A DNA stretch of 64,000 nt from Bacillus aquiflavi (GCF_019915265.1 NZ_CP082780.1:1550001-1614000), one strand, 5' to 3'. Shown: positions 28,406-37,904, counted from the first letter of the stretch. Notes: generated from the letters alone by a model not told the origin. Made by a program: numbers and translations.

Positions 28406-29707
28406 ATGCTGCAAAAGTGGTTAGAACGTTCTTTTCAGTTATCAAAAAATGATACATCTGTTAAGAAAGAATTGACCGCAGGAACAGTCGGTTATTTTGC
28501 AATTGTTTATATTATTGCTGTAAATTCACTCATTTTATCTGAGGCGGGTATTCCGCTTGAAGGAGCAATTATAGCGACGATATTGTCATCGGTTGTTGGC
28601 TGTTTATTGATGGGTTTTTGGGCAAACGTTCCGATTTTGCTCGTTCCCGGGATGGGAATTAATGCACTTTTTTCTTATACGCTAGTTCAATCGCTTGGTT
28701 TATCCTGGCAGGAAGCATTAGGAGTCGTTTTTGTTTCTGGAGTCATCTTTACTTTCATCGCTTTTTCTCGTTATGCAAAGAAATTAAGCGCTGCGATTCC
28801 AAAGTCATTAAAAGAAGCAATTACTGTCGGATTAGGCTTATTTTTAATGTTGATCGGTCTTGAAAAGGGCGGCATTGTCGAGCGGGGCACAAATTCAATC
28901 ATTGCACTAGGTGATCTTAGTCATCCTCAAGTGCTTGCGACAATTTTTACGTTTATCGTTGCAATTGTGCTTTTTATGAGAAATGTCCGTGGAAATTTTC
29001 TTATTAGCATGCTGAGCGGTACGGTAATCGCACTTTTATTTGGGACAATTGATATGACCGGTTTTTCCATACAATCATTTACGCTTGCTGATTATACATC
29101 TGTATTTGCTGCCTTTTCTTTTAAAAGTATCTTTAAATTGTCCTTCTGGGTGGCTGTTTTTTCACTGACGATGGTCATTGTTTTTGAAAATATCGGCACA
29201 GTGCATGGGCATGTTCAGTTTATAAAACGACCTGATAAATTTGCAAAGGCGTTTCAAGCAAACTCCGTCTCAGCAATGCTTTCTGGTTTATTTGGCACTA
29301 GCCCAACTGTTTCAACAGTTGAGACTGCTGCTAGTTTGGCAGCTGGAGGACGAACAGGATTAACATCAGTAACAACTGCAATGCTATTTTTATTGTCTGC
29401 GTTTTTTATTCCTGTCATTAAGCTTATTCCAGACAGTGCAATCGCACCGATTTTAATGATTATCGGAGGATTAATGCTACAAAATATTCGTCATCTTGAT
29501 TTAAAAGATTTAAGTGAAAGCTTCCCTGCTTTTTTTATCATTGCGATGATTCCGTTTACGTATAGTATTGCAGATGGAATCGCTGTTGGGTTTATTTTAT
29601 ATCCGCTGTTAAAAGTAGCAATTGGCAAAGCGCGCGAGGTTTCATTCACTCTTTATATTATTGCTTGCTTGTTTCTCGCTAATTTTATCGTTATGATGAA
29701 CAGCTAA
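28406..29707 (+). CDS. NCS2/AzgA-type purine permease
   Basis: A 433-residue membrane protein with about 12-13 hydrophobic segments. Family marks: TAGTVGYFAIVYIIAVNSLI at the start, PGMGINALFSYT, KEAITVGLGLFLMLIGLEKG, and FGTSPTVSTVETAAS. These belong to the AzgA branch of NCS2 transporters (PbuG/PbuO), which import hypoxanthine, guanine or adenine with protons. The start at ATG 28406 is the first in frame after a stop; a better ribosome site (GGGAGAGGG) feeds ATG 28384, which opens only a short frame, so translation may be coupled to that leader or the N-terminus may be shifted. Confidence 0.85.
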   Translation: MLQKWLERSFQLSKNDTSVKKELTAGTVGYFAIVYIIAVNSLILSEAGIPLEGAIIATILSSVVGCLLMGFWANVPILLVPGMGINALFSYTLVQSLGLSWQEALGVVFVSGVIFTFIAFSRYAKKLSAAIPKSLKEAITVGLGLFLMLIGLEKGGIVERGTNSIIALGDLSHPQVLATIFTFIVAIVLFMRNVRGNFLISMLSGTVIALLFGTIDMTGFSIQSFTLADYTSVFAAFSFKSIFKLSFWVAVFSLTMVIVFENIGTVHGHVQFIKRPDKFAKAFQANSVSAMLSGLFGTSPTVSTVETAASLAAGGRTGLTSVTTAMLFLLSAFFIPVIKLIPDSAIAPILMIIGGLMLQNIRHLDLKDLSESFPAFFIIAMIPFTYSIADGIAVGFILYPLLKVAIGKAREVSFTLYIIACLFLANFIVMMNS

Positions 29708-29774
29708 ATTCGTAACGCAATTAAAAAATAACAAATATACTCTAACACTGTTATTTATTTTTGCTAGATGATTA

Positions 29775-29808
29775 ATGAAAGGACTTCTCGTTTTTGAAGT
29801 CCTTTCAT
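29775..29808. terminator. Long perfect inverted repeat after the permease
   Basis: ATGAAAGGACTTC (29775-29787) and GAAGTCCTTTCAT (29796-29808) form a 13-bp perfect stem over eight bases. There is no T-run, so it may be a terminator of the permease or a repeat; AAAGGACTTCTC recurs at 29927-29938. Confidence 0.45.
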
Positions 29809-29952
29809 ACTCTTTACAAACAAACCTATGTATCCCATGTTCTATTTGCCTTCGCTTTATGCTACGTACCTCGACTGAAAAGTGTTTTCAAGTAGTCTTC
29901 TGGGCAGTTGCTTTAAATATCATCTTAAAGGACTTCTCATTTTTGCGGGAAA

Positions 29953-30570
29953 TCAGAAGCTTTCAAAAAAGCTTTTCAGCAAATATAAAGCAATCGACCA
30001 AATAATGAATGCTGAAATTTTGTTAATAATATGAATAAGACGCCCTGTTTTATCAATATTTCCGAGCATTTTCCCCCCAATTGCCAAGCCGAAAAACCAA
30101 ATCCAAGATACTAAAATAGTAGAAAAAGTAAATACCCACTTTGCCTCACCTGAATAATTTAATGAATTTGTTCCGATGACGCCTATTATATCGATGATTG
30201 CATGAGGATTTAGTACAGAAACAGAGATTGCAAATAGCACTTGTTTTTTAGTGGAGATGCGTTCGCTGTTAGCTTCGTTAAGTTTTGTTTCACTTTTCCA
30301 AATGACTCCTCCCATATAACCGAGGAAAATAACACCAAGTCCAAGCAGTACTGTTTTTAACAAAGAAAATGTGAGGACGATAGCCGAAACACCTAAAACA
30401 GCAAGAAGAATTAAGAGTGTATCACATAGAGCTGCTGTTATAATGACTGGAAAGGCGTGTATTAGTGAAGGTTGACTAGCTCCTTGATTAAATATAAAGA
30501 TATTTTGCACACCTAAAGGCAAAATTAGACCAAAAGCGAGAATAATTCCATGCATGATTACATTTGTCAT
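29953..30570 (-). CDS. LysE/ArgO-type amino-acid exporter
   Basis: A 205-residue membrane protein with six hydrophobic segments and the LysE-family opening GIILAFGLILPLGVQNIFIF, and FAISVSVLNPHAI in the middle loop. Members export basic or other amino acids (Lys, Arg). It is transcribed away from a MocR-type regulator across a 142-base gap, so that regulator probably controls it in response to an amino acid or its PLP adduct. Confidence 0.88.
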   Translation of the reverse strand: MTNVIMHGIILAFGLILPLGVQNIFIFNQGASQPSLIHAFPVIITAALCDTLLILLAVLGVSAIVLTFSLLKTVLLGLGVIFLGYMGGVIWKSETKLNEANSERISTKKQVLFAISVSVLNPHAIIDIIGVIGTNSLNYSGEAKWVFTFSTILVSWIWFFGLAIGGKMLGNIDKTGRLIHIINKISAFIIWSIALYLLKSFFESF

Positions 30571-30638
30571 TATTTACTTCCTCCGTTCAAAACGTTTCTT
30601 TCATGCGTTTCATTTTAGTAAAAAAAGCTTTATTTGTA

Positions 30639-30682
30639 TCCATCCATTTTGGATGGAAAACAAACCAACCAAATATTATAAT
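30639..30682 (+). promoter_or_regulatory. Candidate operator and promoter between lysE and mocR
   Basis: An inverted repeat TCCATCC (30639-30645) / GGATGGA (30651-30657) is followed by a perfect TATAAT (30677-30682) reading toward the regulator gene. MocR proteins often bind repeats overlapping the divergent promoters. Confidence 0.55.
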
Positions 30683-30712
30683 TGGTGTAATGAAAAGATA
30701 AGGAGGTAAAAA

Positions 30713-32164
30713 ATGACAAATACAGGATGGAAACCGAATCGTCTTTCTCATACTCCTCTTCATAAGCAAATTGAAGATTATATAAAAGAAAAAATTTTAA
30801 ATGGAGAATGGCCGATTGGAACGAGAATTCCATCGCAACGAGCTTTAGCAAAAGCATTTGGTGTTAACAGAAGTACTGTTGTGACAGCTTTTGAAGAGCT
30901 TGCAGCGAGTGGATTAATTGCGGGGAAGACTGGAGGCGGAACAAAGGTAGTTAATAATACGTGGAATCTACTAGCATCGTCACCAACACCTGACTGGAAT
31001 ACATACGTAAGTTCAGGAATTTATCAACCGAATAGAGCAATGATCCAACGAATTAACGAAGCGGAGTTTCATCCTCATATTATTCGCCTTGGAACAGGGG
31101 AGCTTTCACCACAGTTGTTACCAGCTGTCCAATTGGAACATATTTTTCAAAAAGCTTCTCGAAAAGGGATATTTTTAGGATATGAAGAACCAAAGGGAAA
31201 CTTATTGCTGCGGGAGCAATTAGCGAAATATTTAAAGGGGTTAAACATTCATACGTCCCCGTCTTCAATTTTGATCGTTTCCGGTGCTCTGCAAGCATTG
31301 CAATTAGTTTCTATCGGTCTATTAAAAAAAGGTTCAACGATACTTCTCGAAAAGCCTTCATATCTCTATTCGATTCATGTCTTTCAATCTGCGGGGATGA
31401 AGTTATATGGGATTCCAATGGACAAAGAGGGGATGGAAATTTCGTTAATACAAAAATATAAAAAAGAAACGAATGGGGCGTTATTATATACGATTCCCTC
31501 TTTCCATAACCCAACTGGAATCATGATGACGGAATCGAGACGAAAAGAGCTTATTTCTGTATGTCAAGAGGAAAGACTTCCTGTGATCGAAGATGATGTT
31601 TATCGAGATTTATGGATTGATCATCCGCCTCCAAGCCCTTTAAAGGCGAATGATCATAACGGCAATGTTCTCTATGTAGGAAGTATGTCTAAATCTGTTA
31701 GTCCAGGCTTAAGAATAGGTTGGATCGTAGGGCTAGAACAAGTGATAAATCGACTTGCAGATATTAAAATGCAGACGGATTATGGATCAAGCTCGTTATC
31801 TCAAATTGTAGCTGCACAATGGTATTCTAGCGGTATATATGTTGAGCATTTAAATAAGTTAAGAGCCGAGCTAAAAATTCGTCGCGATACAATGCTTAAT
31901 GCATTAAAGAATTATTTCTCGGAAATTGCTACTTGGAATGTTCCCAAAGGAGGATTTTACATCTGGCTCCGTTTATGTCAGCCTTTTTCATTTCGCCGTC
32001 TATTTGATCAAGCATTAAAAGCCGGAATTCTTCTCAACCCAGGTCATTTATACGATCAAGCTGGAAGTGAATGCTGTATCCGAATTTCCTACTCTCACGC
32101 GTCATTAAAACAAATTGAATTTGGGATGCGAAAATTAGCAGAGATAATAAAAACCCTGGAATAG
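30713..32164 (+). CDS. MocR-family regulator (GntR helix-turn-helix fused to aminotransferase domain)
   Basis: Residues 1-75 are a GntR winged helix (LHKQIEDYIKEKILNGEWP, SQRALAKAFGVNRSTVVTAF). From about residue 110 the protein has a fold-type I aminotransferase domain, with the PLP lysine in SMSKSVSPGLRIGW. MocR proteins sense PLP or an amino acid-PLP adduct and regulate transport or vitamin genes. The 483-residue length is normal. Ribosome site AAGGAGG precedes ATG 30713. Most likely target: the divergent LysE exporter. Confidence 0.9.
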   Translation: MTNTGWKPNRLSHTPLHKQIEDYIKEKILNGEWPIGTRIPSQRALAKAFGVNRSTVVTAFEELAASGLIAGKTGGGTKVVNNTWNLLASSPTPDWNTYVSSGIYQPNRAMIQRINEAEFHPHIIRLGTGELSPQLLPAVQLEHIFQKASRKGIFLGYEEPKGNLLLREQLAKYLKGLNIHTSPSSILIVSGALQALQLVSIGLLKKGSTILLEKPSYLYSIHVFQSAGMKLYGIPMDKEGMEISLIQKYKKETNGALLYTIPSFHNPTGIMMTESRRKELISVCQEERLPVIEDDVYRDLWIDHPPPSPLKANDHNGNVLYVGSMSKSVSPGLRIGWIVGLEQVINRLADIKMQTDYGSSSLSQIVAAQWYSSGIYVEHLNKLRAELKIRRDTMLNALKNYFSEIATWNVPKGGFYIWLRLCQPFSFRRLFDQALKAGILLNPGHLYDQAGSECCIRISYSHASLKQIEFGMRKLAEIIKTLE

Positions 32165-32461
32165 ATTTCAAAAATAATGTAAAAAACCCCTCAGACTATA
32201 AAAAACGCTGATATAGTTTTAGGAAGGTTACGTAGGGAAAGACAGTTCAATGGAATCGATTTATATTAGATTTGCGACAAATTTAGAGAAAGTTTTAAGA
32301 GAAATCTCTTTAAGTTTTTTCTAAGATTTAATTCGTGCAGTAATCTAGTCATCTGTTAAATTAGAAAACTTTAAAATAAATCATATGATTCTCTATTTAA
32401 ATCACCAATAATTTGCTAAACTGGTTTTTAAAATAAAGCTCACATGATTTGGAGGGGTTTC
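32165..32461. other. Noncoding gap before the acetyltransferase
   Basis: A/T-rich, with no gene-like frame and no clear terminator after mocR. Ribosome site GGAGGGG is at its right end (32451-32457). Confidence 0.5.
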
Positions 32462-33004
32462 ATGTTTATTCATAAAATTGATGAGAATCTTTCTTTAAAG
32501 TTAGTCCAATTACATGATGCAGAAAGGATATTTACTTTAACAAATGAATCAAGAGATTATTTACAAGAATGGCTTCCTTGGCTGGACGATACTACGAAGC
32601 TTGAACATACAAAGGAGTATATAAAAACTAGTTTAAAAAGCTTTGCCGAAAGTGAAAGCATGAACACTGCTATTTTATTTAAAGGCGATATTGTTGGTGT
32701 AGCTGGTTATAATAAAATAAATTGGGCTAACAAAACTGCATATATTGGTTACTGGTTAGGAGAAAAATATCAAGGAAATGGGATTATGACGAAGGTAGCT
32801 AAAGCATTAACCGATTATGCCTTTCATGAGTTGAAGTTAAATAAGATTGAAATTTGGGCTGCCGTCGAAAATAAAAAAAGTAGAAGTATTCCCGAAAGAT
32901 TAGGATTTGTGAACGAAGGCTGCATTAGACAAGCAGAATGGTTATATGACCATTATGTAGACCATGTTGTTTATGGAATGCTCGCTAACGAATGGAAAAA
33001 GTAA
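32462..33004 (+). CDS. RimL/RimJ-type GNAT acetyltransferase
   Basis: A 180-residue N-acetyltransferase. It starts FIHKIDENLSLKLVQLHDAE and contains YLQEWLPWLDDTT, the acetyl-CoA loop region YWLGEKYQGNGIMTKVAKAL and the C-terminal VENKKSRSIPERLGFVNEG, all typical of ribosomal-protein serine acetyltransferases such as YdaF. It transfers acetyl from acetyl-CoA to an N-terminal amine; the real substrate is unknown. ATG 32462 follows GGAGGGG at good distance. Monocistronic, with a GC-rich hairpin behind. Confidence 0.88.
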   Translation: MFIHKIDENLSLKLVQLHDAERIFTLTNESRDYLQEWLPWLDDTTKLEHTKEYIKTSLKSFAESESMNTAILFKGDIVGVAGYNKINWANKTAYIGYWLGEKYQGNGIMTKVAKALTDYAFHELKLNKIEIWAAVENKKSRSIPERLGFVNEGCIRQAEWLYDHYVDHVVYGMLANEWKK

Positions 33005-33010
33005 ATACAC

Positions 33011-33044
33011 CCCCCGCCTATAAATGTATAAATAATGGTGGGGG
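33011..33044. terminator. Convergent terminator hairpin between acetyltransferase and ligD
   Basis: CCCCCGCC (33011-33018) pairs with GGTGGGGG (33037-33044). No strong T-run on either strand, but it lies exactly between two converging genes. Confidence 0.55.
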
Positions 33045-33045
33045 A

Positions 33046-34286
33046 CTATTTGATCATTTCCTTTTTAAGCGAGGAAATGATCGTTAATAATGATTTGTTT
33101 TTTTGTTTAAAAAAATCACTCATCGGACATTCCATATTTGCAAGGCGATCAAGTACAAAAGGAATATTGTATGTTTCAATTTTTAACTTTTCGTTTACTT
33201 CTTCCCAGTAAAGTGGTGCTGCGACAGTTGCTTCTTCCTTTCCTCTCGTTGAATAAGGGCAGATAATCGTCTTTCCTTTTGCATGCTGGACATAGTCAAT
33301 GTAAAGTTTACCACCCCGATTTTTTTTCATTCTTTCAACTGTAAATTCATTTGGAAATTTTTCGACTAAATAATTTGCAATAAAGGATGTAAAGATTCTT
33401 GTTTCCTCGTACGTTAAACAATTTTTACAGAGTGGTATATGGATTTGGATTCCTTTACTTCCTGAAAGTTTCGGATAACTGACGATATCAAAGCTGTCGA
33501 AAATTTTCTTCATTTCCTTTGCAGCTTTTATTGCCAACGGAAAGCTAGATCGATTCGGCGGATCTAAATCAAAGACAATTTCTATCGGTCTTTCAGTATC
33601 AATTGTTTGATAAGGGACATGAAATTCTATTGCCAATTGATTTCCCAGCCAAAGCAAAGTGGATAATTCATTACAAATAATATAATGATTTCCTTCTATT
33701 TCTTCTGTTTTAATAAAGCTTGGGGCGTAGTCCGGACAGTTCTTTTGGTAGAACGACTCTCCTGGAATTCCGTGCGGATAACGAATAATTGTTAATGCTC
33801 TTTGTTTTAAAAAGGGCAGGAAAAATGGTGATATTTGAATTAAATAGGCAAGATATTTTTCTTTATTCATATCGAGTTTTTCCCATATGATCTTTTCTGG
33901 ATGGGTCATCTTTATTTCACTTTGAACTGGATGATTCGTTAAAATAAGCTTTTCCCAAGTACATTGCTCCCAAGTCAGTTCAAATTGAAAGGAGTGAAAA
34001 TAAGTATTAACTAATTGATCGTTTTCGATTGCTTGAAACGTTAATTCTATACATATTCCTGGATTGACAAACACTGTATTATCTTCTATTTTTTCACGAT
34101 TTCTCATAATAGCTTGAATTAATGATTTTTTTTCACTGTCCTTTAATCCGCGGTGAAATGTTCCAATTTGAACAATCTCGTCCCCTTTCTTTATACCAGC
34201 AAGAAAATATTCTTTTTCTGTATTCCATCCTAAGAGAAAAAAAAACCTTTATATTTTCTGTTTTTTGCAGGGAAATTTTTTTGCAT
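33046..34286 (-). pseudogene. ligD: LigD-type NHEJ polymerase domain gene, frameshifted near its start
   Basis: From the internal ATG at 34107 the frame encodes the archaeo-eukaryotic primase fold: PYHGIPGE region with FYQKNCPDYAPSFI, the catalytic FDLDPP, GSKGIQIHIP and YIDYVQHAKGKTIICPYS. Upstream codons in another frame (GWNTEKEYFLAGIKKGDEIV) belong to the same protein and join to MQKNFPAKNRKY, which starts at ATG 34286-34284 behind AAGGAAGAG. The break is in a nine-base homopolymer at 34237-34245; ten would restore frame. This domain fills gaps with ribonucleotides during end joining. In bacilli ligase and polymerase are usually one protein; here a stop separates them. Confidence 0.8.
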
Positions 34287-34301
34287 ATGTCTCTTCCTTT
34301 T

Positions 34302-35246
34302 TTATTCATTTAGTGTACATTTTTTCGGGTCTTGATCAACAAAAGCTTGAATACTTGGCTGTCTAAGTGAACGTCCTTCGGGCCATTCGATATATTGCAC
34401 TTTAACAGTCAGGGCCGGTTGAAGCCATTGTACTTTATGCATTCTTTCGGGTTCGTTAATAAAAGGACGATTGTTTATTTTTAATGGTTCGATGATCTTT
34501 GTAAGCTGTTGCCATTCAGCTGCTGTCAGTTTTCCTGTACCGGCATGTCCGATATACAAAAGCTGATGATGCTCATTATATAGACCGAGTAATATTGAAT
34601 TTACGATTCCTGACCGATAAGTAACCCCGCCAATTACAGCGATCATATCTTTATAATTTTTTATTTTTTGCCAATTAGCATTTTTTCCGTTTATGACGTA
34701 TTTACTGTTCATATTTTTACAAACGATTCCTTCAAGATTATATTGTTTCACTACTTCAAAAAGTGTATGTCCATCATCTTGGATAGGAACGATTTGAATG
34801 TGCTCATTTTGTTCAATAATTTTAGAAAGTACGTTCAATCTTTCTTTCAGCGGTTCGTTGTGCATCCAATTGCCATTATAAAAAACAACATCGAAAATCA
34901 TATAGTAAATTGGCACTGTGTTCATCACAGCTTTGACACGATCTATCCGTCTAATCCCATCACGTTTCATCACTTCGTGAAAAGATGGCTTCCCATCTTT
35001 ACCGAGAGCGACAACTTCTCCATCTAAAATGACTGATTTTGCCGATGTATAAGAATTTATCTTTGTTAGTTCAGGAAAAATATTTGTACGTTCGTTCAGT
35101 TTTCGATTAAATAACTTTACTTCCTGTCCGTCAAAATTTGTTAGCACTCTCACTCCATCCCATTTAACCTGTGATATCCATTCAGCACCTAGTGGTATTT
35201 TGTCTGAAGGAATAGGTTCAAAAGGAATGATGGGATTAAATTTCAT
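34302..35246 (-). CDS. ligD: LigD-type ATP-dependent DNA ligase
   Basis: A 314-residue ATP-dependent ligase. The nucleotidyl-transfer lysine is Lys28 in VKWDGVRVL (motif I), with FDGQEVKLFNRKLNERT, LDGEVVALGKDG (motif III), EGIVCKNMNSKY (motif IV) and the OB-fold part (VKVQYIEWPEGRSLRQP). It seals breaks held by Ku in non-homologous end joining, mainly in spores. The frame ends at TAA 34304-34302; the next codons continue in frame into the polymerase gene, so ligase and polymerase may once have been a single ORF. Divergent from ku. Confidence 0.92.
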   Translation of the reverse strand: MKFNPIIPFEPIPSDKIPLGAEWISQVKWDGVRVLTNFDGQEVKLFNRKLNERTNIFPELTKINSYTSAKSVILDGEVVALGKDGKPSFHEVMKRDGIRRIDRVKAVMNTVPIYYMIFDVVFYNGNWMHNEPLKERLNVLSKIIEQNEHIQIVPIQDDGHTLFEVVKQYNLEGIVCKNMNSKYVINGKNANWQKIKNYKDMIAVIGGVTYRSGIVNSILLGLYNEHHQLLYIGHAGTGKLTAAEWQQLTKIIEPLKINNRPFINEPERMHKVQWLQPALTVKVQYIEWPEGRSLRQPSIQAFVDQDPKKCTLNE

Positions 35247-35437
35247 ACAAAAGCTCCTTCGGCAAAATATTTTAGCTATTATTCATTTTAACCAATTTAA
35301 GAAATAAAACTCATTATCATCCAGAAATTAGCTTGAGCATCACAGCAATTTCTATCTTTTCCATCCTTTTTAATGAATGGTTTATTATTATTTATCCACA
35401 TTAAAAATAAGTAAATTTAAAGAATGGAGATATACAA

Positions 35438-36271
35438 ATGCATACAATTTGGAAAGGAAGCATCAGTTTTGGACTTGTTAATATTCCAATTAAACTTCAT
35501 GCGGCAACAGAGGACAAAGATATAAAATTACGGACATTGCATAAAGAATGCCATTCACCGATAAAATACGAAAAAGTTTGCCCTACTTGTGGTAAAGATG
35601 TAAAAACCGATGAGTTTGTGAAGGCATATGAGTATACGAAGGGTAAATTTGTTGTGCTTGATGATGAAGATTTTAATAAACTAAAAAAAGAAAATGAAGA
35701 TAAATCTGTAGAAATTATCGATTTTGTCATGATGAACGAGATTGATCCGATTTATTTTAATCGGTCTTACTATATGTCGCCAAACGAAGGGGGAGTAAAG
35801 GCCTACTCCTTGCTGAGAAAAGCTTTACAGGAGTCTGGTAAAGTTGGTTTAGCAAAAATAATCATTCGATCTAAAGAACAGCTCGCTGTTTTACGTGTTT
35901 TTGAAAATACGTTAATAATGGAGACGATTCATTTTCCTGATGAGGTTCGCAAAGCGCAGGATGTTCCAAATGTACCGGTTGAAAGTAATGTAACGAAAAA
36001 AGAGCTTGATACAGCAATCTTACTAATTGATCAACTAACGACAGAGTTTAAGCCAGAAAAATATACAGATGAATATCGGACAGCATTACTTGAATTAATT
36101 GAGGCAAAACGGACTGGAAAAGAATTAGTTACTCCAATTGAAAAAGAGGCGCCAGCAAACGTAACGGATTTAATGGCTGCTCTCCAAGCTTCGATTGATC
36201 GAACACAGCCGAAGAAAACAGTAACGAAACGGAAAAAAGCAGTGACAAAAAAAACAAAGAAAAATGCATAG
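35438..36271 (+). CDS. ku: Ku DNA-end-binding protein
   Basis: A 277-residue homodimeric Ku: HTIWKGSISFGLVNIPIKL at the start, LHKECHSPIKYEKVCPTCGK, YYMSPNEGGVKAYSLL and a Lys/Thr-rich basic tail (KKTVTKRKKAVTKKTKKN) that would touch DNA. It threads onto broken ends and recruits LigD. Divergent from ligD across 191 bases. In Bacillus subtilis the pair is made in the forespore; I did not identify a sigma-G promoter here with confidence. A partially similar copy of the dispersed repeat lies just downstream (near 36316-36350). Confidence 0.95.
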   Translation: MHTIWKGSISFGLVNIPIKLHAATEDKDIKLRTLHKECHSPIKYEKVCPTCGKDVKTDEFVKAYEYTKGKFVVLDDEDFNKLKKENEDKSVEIIDFVMMNEIDPIYFNRSYYMSPNEGGVKAYSLLRKALQESGKVGLAKIIIRSKEQLAVLRVFENTLIMETIHFPDEVRKAQDVPNVPVESNVTKKELDTAILLIDQLTTEFKPEKYTDEYRTALLELIEAKRTGKELVTPIEKEAPANVTDLMAALQASIDRTQPKKTVTKRKKAVTKKTKKNA

Positions 36272-36412
36272 TCCAATAGTCTGATCCAGTACAGGATTAA
36301 CGATTGTTAACTGAGGTGCACCGCACGAGGCGGGAATGAATGCAAGATAGGATTGATTAGCTTATTGAGAAATTCTATATTGCCGATCACGATGTGTATG
36401 CGTTTGTGAACG

Positions 36413-36439
36413 AAACCGATCTCTCAAAGGATCGGTTTT
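36413..36439 (+). terminator. Terminator upstream of the PAP2 gene
   Basis: AAACCGATC (36413-36421) and GATCGGTTT (36430-36438) form a perfect nine-base stem with a short T stretch. Confidence 0.7.
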
Positions 36440-36485
36440 ATGATATGTTTATCATTAATAACCCCAATTATAAAGGATGACTTCA

Positions 36486-37142
36486 ATGAACAACATGATG
36501 AAGAAAAAGAATTTAGTTTATTTGGGCATCATCGTTGCTGTACTCCTTTTTTTTATCATTCTGTTTATTTTACTTGTGAATGGAATGAAAGCACAGAAGC
36601 TTGCACAGTTTGATCAAAGCATCATTTCGTTTGTACAGCAGTTCGTTTCACCAAGCTTGACAAATGTCATGAAAGGGATCACTTTTTTTGGCTCGATTAA
36701 ATGGTTAACGACAGCAGTTATTGTGATCGCACTTATTTTTTTTTTTCAGCGAAAATTTGCGCTCGGTTTGTTTGTCATATTGGCTTCTGGTTTTGGGGCG
36801 TTCTTTAATAGATGGTTAAAATGGCTTTTTAAACGGGAAAGACCAGATATTTTCCCTATAATAGAAGCGCAAGGATTTAGTTTTCCGAGTGGTCATTCAA
36901 TGGGAGCATTTATTTTTTATAGCTCAGTTGCTTATTTAATTCTTCACCTTTCACGAAGTAAAGTAATCAATTTAATTAGTACTTTATTTTTATTCCTGTT
37001 TATCATTATGATAGGACTAAGCCGTATCTATTTAGGAGTCCATTTCCCGAGTGATGTCGTCAGCGGTTTTGTAGCTGGCGGTGCATGGCTTCTTATTTGT
37101 ATTTTAATATTTCGTTTTTATAAATATAGAAAAAATAGATAA
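36486..37142 (+). CDS. PAP2-family membrane phosphatase
   Basis: About 218 residues with an N-terminal membrane helix and five more hydrophobic segments. The three phosphatase motifs are present: K-x6-RP (KWLFKRERP), FPSGH, and SRIYLGVHFPSDV (SR-x5-H-x3-D). It removes phosphate from lipid pyrophosphates or phosphatidic acid at the outer membrane face. Start ATG 36486 is preferred to ATG 36477 because AAAGGATGA then has normal spacing. It lies 22 bases before glpP but is unlikely to share function with it. Confidence 0.85.
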   Translation: MNNMMKKKNLVYLGIIVAVLLFFIILFILLVNGMKAQKLAQFDQSIISFVQQFVSPSLTNVMKGITFFGSIKWLTTAVIVIALIFFFQRKFALGLFVILASGFGAFFNRWLKWLFKRERPDIFPIIEAQGFSFPSGHSMGAFIFYSSVAYLILHLSRSKVINLISTLFLFLFIIMIGLSRIYLGVHFPSDVVSGFVAGGAWLLICILIFRFYKYRKNR

Positions 37143-37164
37143 TAAAAAATGGGAGACGAGAAAC

Positions 37165-37719
37165 GTGAATCAAAAAATATTACCTGCTTCTTCTAATATG
37201 AAGGAGTTTGAACGGTTTTTACAAAGCCCTTACCACATTGGTGTTTTTTTAGAAATGCATATTTCTCAATTGAAAAATGTGTGCGCAATGGCAAAGGCAC
37301 ACGGCAAAAAGCTTCTTTATCATGTTGATCTAATTCATGGTTTAAAAAATGATGATTTTGCGACTGAGTATATTTGTCAGGAATTCAAACCATTTGGACT
37401 GATCTCGACGAAAGCAAATGTTATTTTAACAGCAAAGCGAAAAGGTGTACTTGCAGTTCAACGGATATTCTTAATTGATTCTCATGCGTTAGAAAAAAGC
37501 TATCGTCTAGTTGAGAAAACAAAGCCTGATTTAATTGAAGTATTGCCAGGGGGGATGCCGTGGATGATCACTGAAGTGCAAGAAAGAGTTGGGGTTCCTA
37601 TATTAGCAGGCGGGCTTATTCGTTCTGTAAAAGAAGTCCAAAATGCGCTTGATGCAGGAGCAACCGCAATTACTACATCGAAAACAGAACTTTGGGATTC
37701 TTTCGCTAAACGTTATTAA
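37165..37719 (+). CDS. glpP: Glycerol-3-phosphate-responsive antiterminator GlpP
   Basis: A 184-residue RNA-binding regulator with LPASSNMKEFERFLQSP at the start, YHVDLIHGLKNDDFATEYI and LPGGMPWMITEVQER, all conserved in GlpP. When bound to glycerol-3-phosphate it prevents termination in the leaders of glpFK and glpD. Its two expected targets are both in this window (37846-37904 and 47055-47107). A terminator follows. Confidence 0.93.
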   Translation: MNQKILPASSNMKEFERFLQSPYHIGVFLEMHISQLKNVCAMAKAHGKKLLYHVDLIHGLKNDDFATEYICQEFKPFGLISTKANVILTAKRKGVLAVQRIFLIDSHALEKSYRLVEKTKPDLIEVLPGGMPWMITEVQERVGVPILAGGLIRSVKEVQNALDAGATAITTSKTELWDSFAKRY

Positions 37720-37730
37720 CATAGCCGCCG

Positions 37731-37764
37731 AGGGGAATTACTTTTAATCAGTTCCCCTTTTTTT
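37731..37764 (+). terminator. Terminator after glpP
   Basis: AGGGGAA (37731-37737) pairs with TTCCCCT (37752-37758), followed by T7. Confidence 0.88.
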
Positions 37765-37783
37765 AGTCATGTAAAAATATTCA

Positions 37784-37812
37784 TTGACAACGCTTTCATA
37801 ACCTTGTATACT
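37784..37812 (+). promoter_or_regulatory. glpFK promoter overlapped by a cre-like site
   Basis: TTGACA (37784-37789) and TATACT (37807-37812) are separated by exactly 17 bases, a strong sigma-A promoter. TGACAACGCTTTCA (37785-37798) matches the CcpA cre consensus TGWAANCGNTNWCA in all but one position and overlaps the -35, so catabolite repression is expected. Confidence 0.85.
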
Positions 37813-37845
37813 CAATATCAAGTTAATAAAAGTGACGGAGATAAG

Positions 37846-37904
37846 GAGATTCACACAGATCAATCCTCTAACTAGAGGTATATTCTGTCGTGGATCTCTT
37901 TTTT
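37846..37904 (+). promoter_or_regulatory. GlpP-controlled leader terminator of glpFK
   Basis: GAGATTCACACAGAT (37846-37860) pairs with the stretch ending GTGGATCTC (37890-37898) and is followed by T6; a small CCTCTAACTAGAGG hairpin sits in the loop. GlpP with glycerol-3-phosphate would let transcription pass. Confidence 0.8.
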
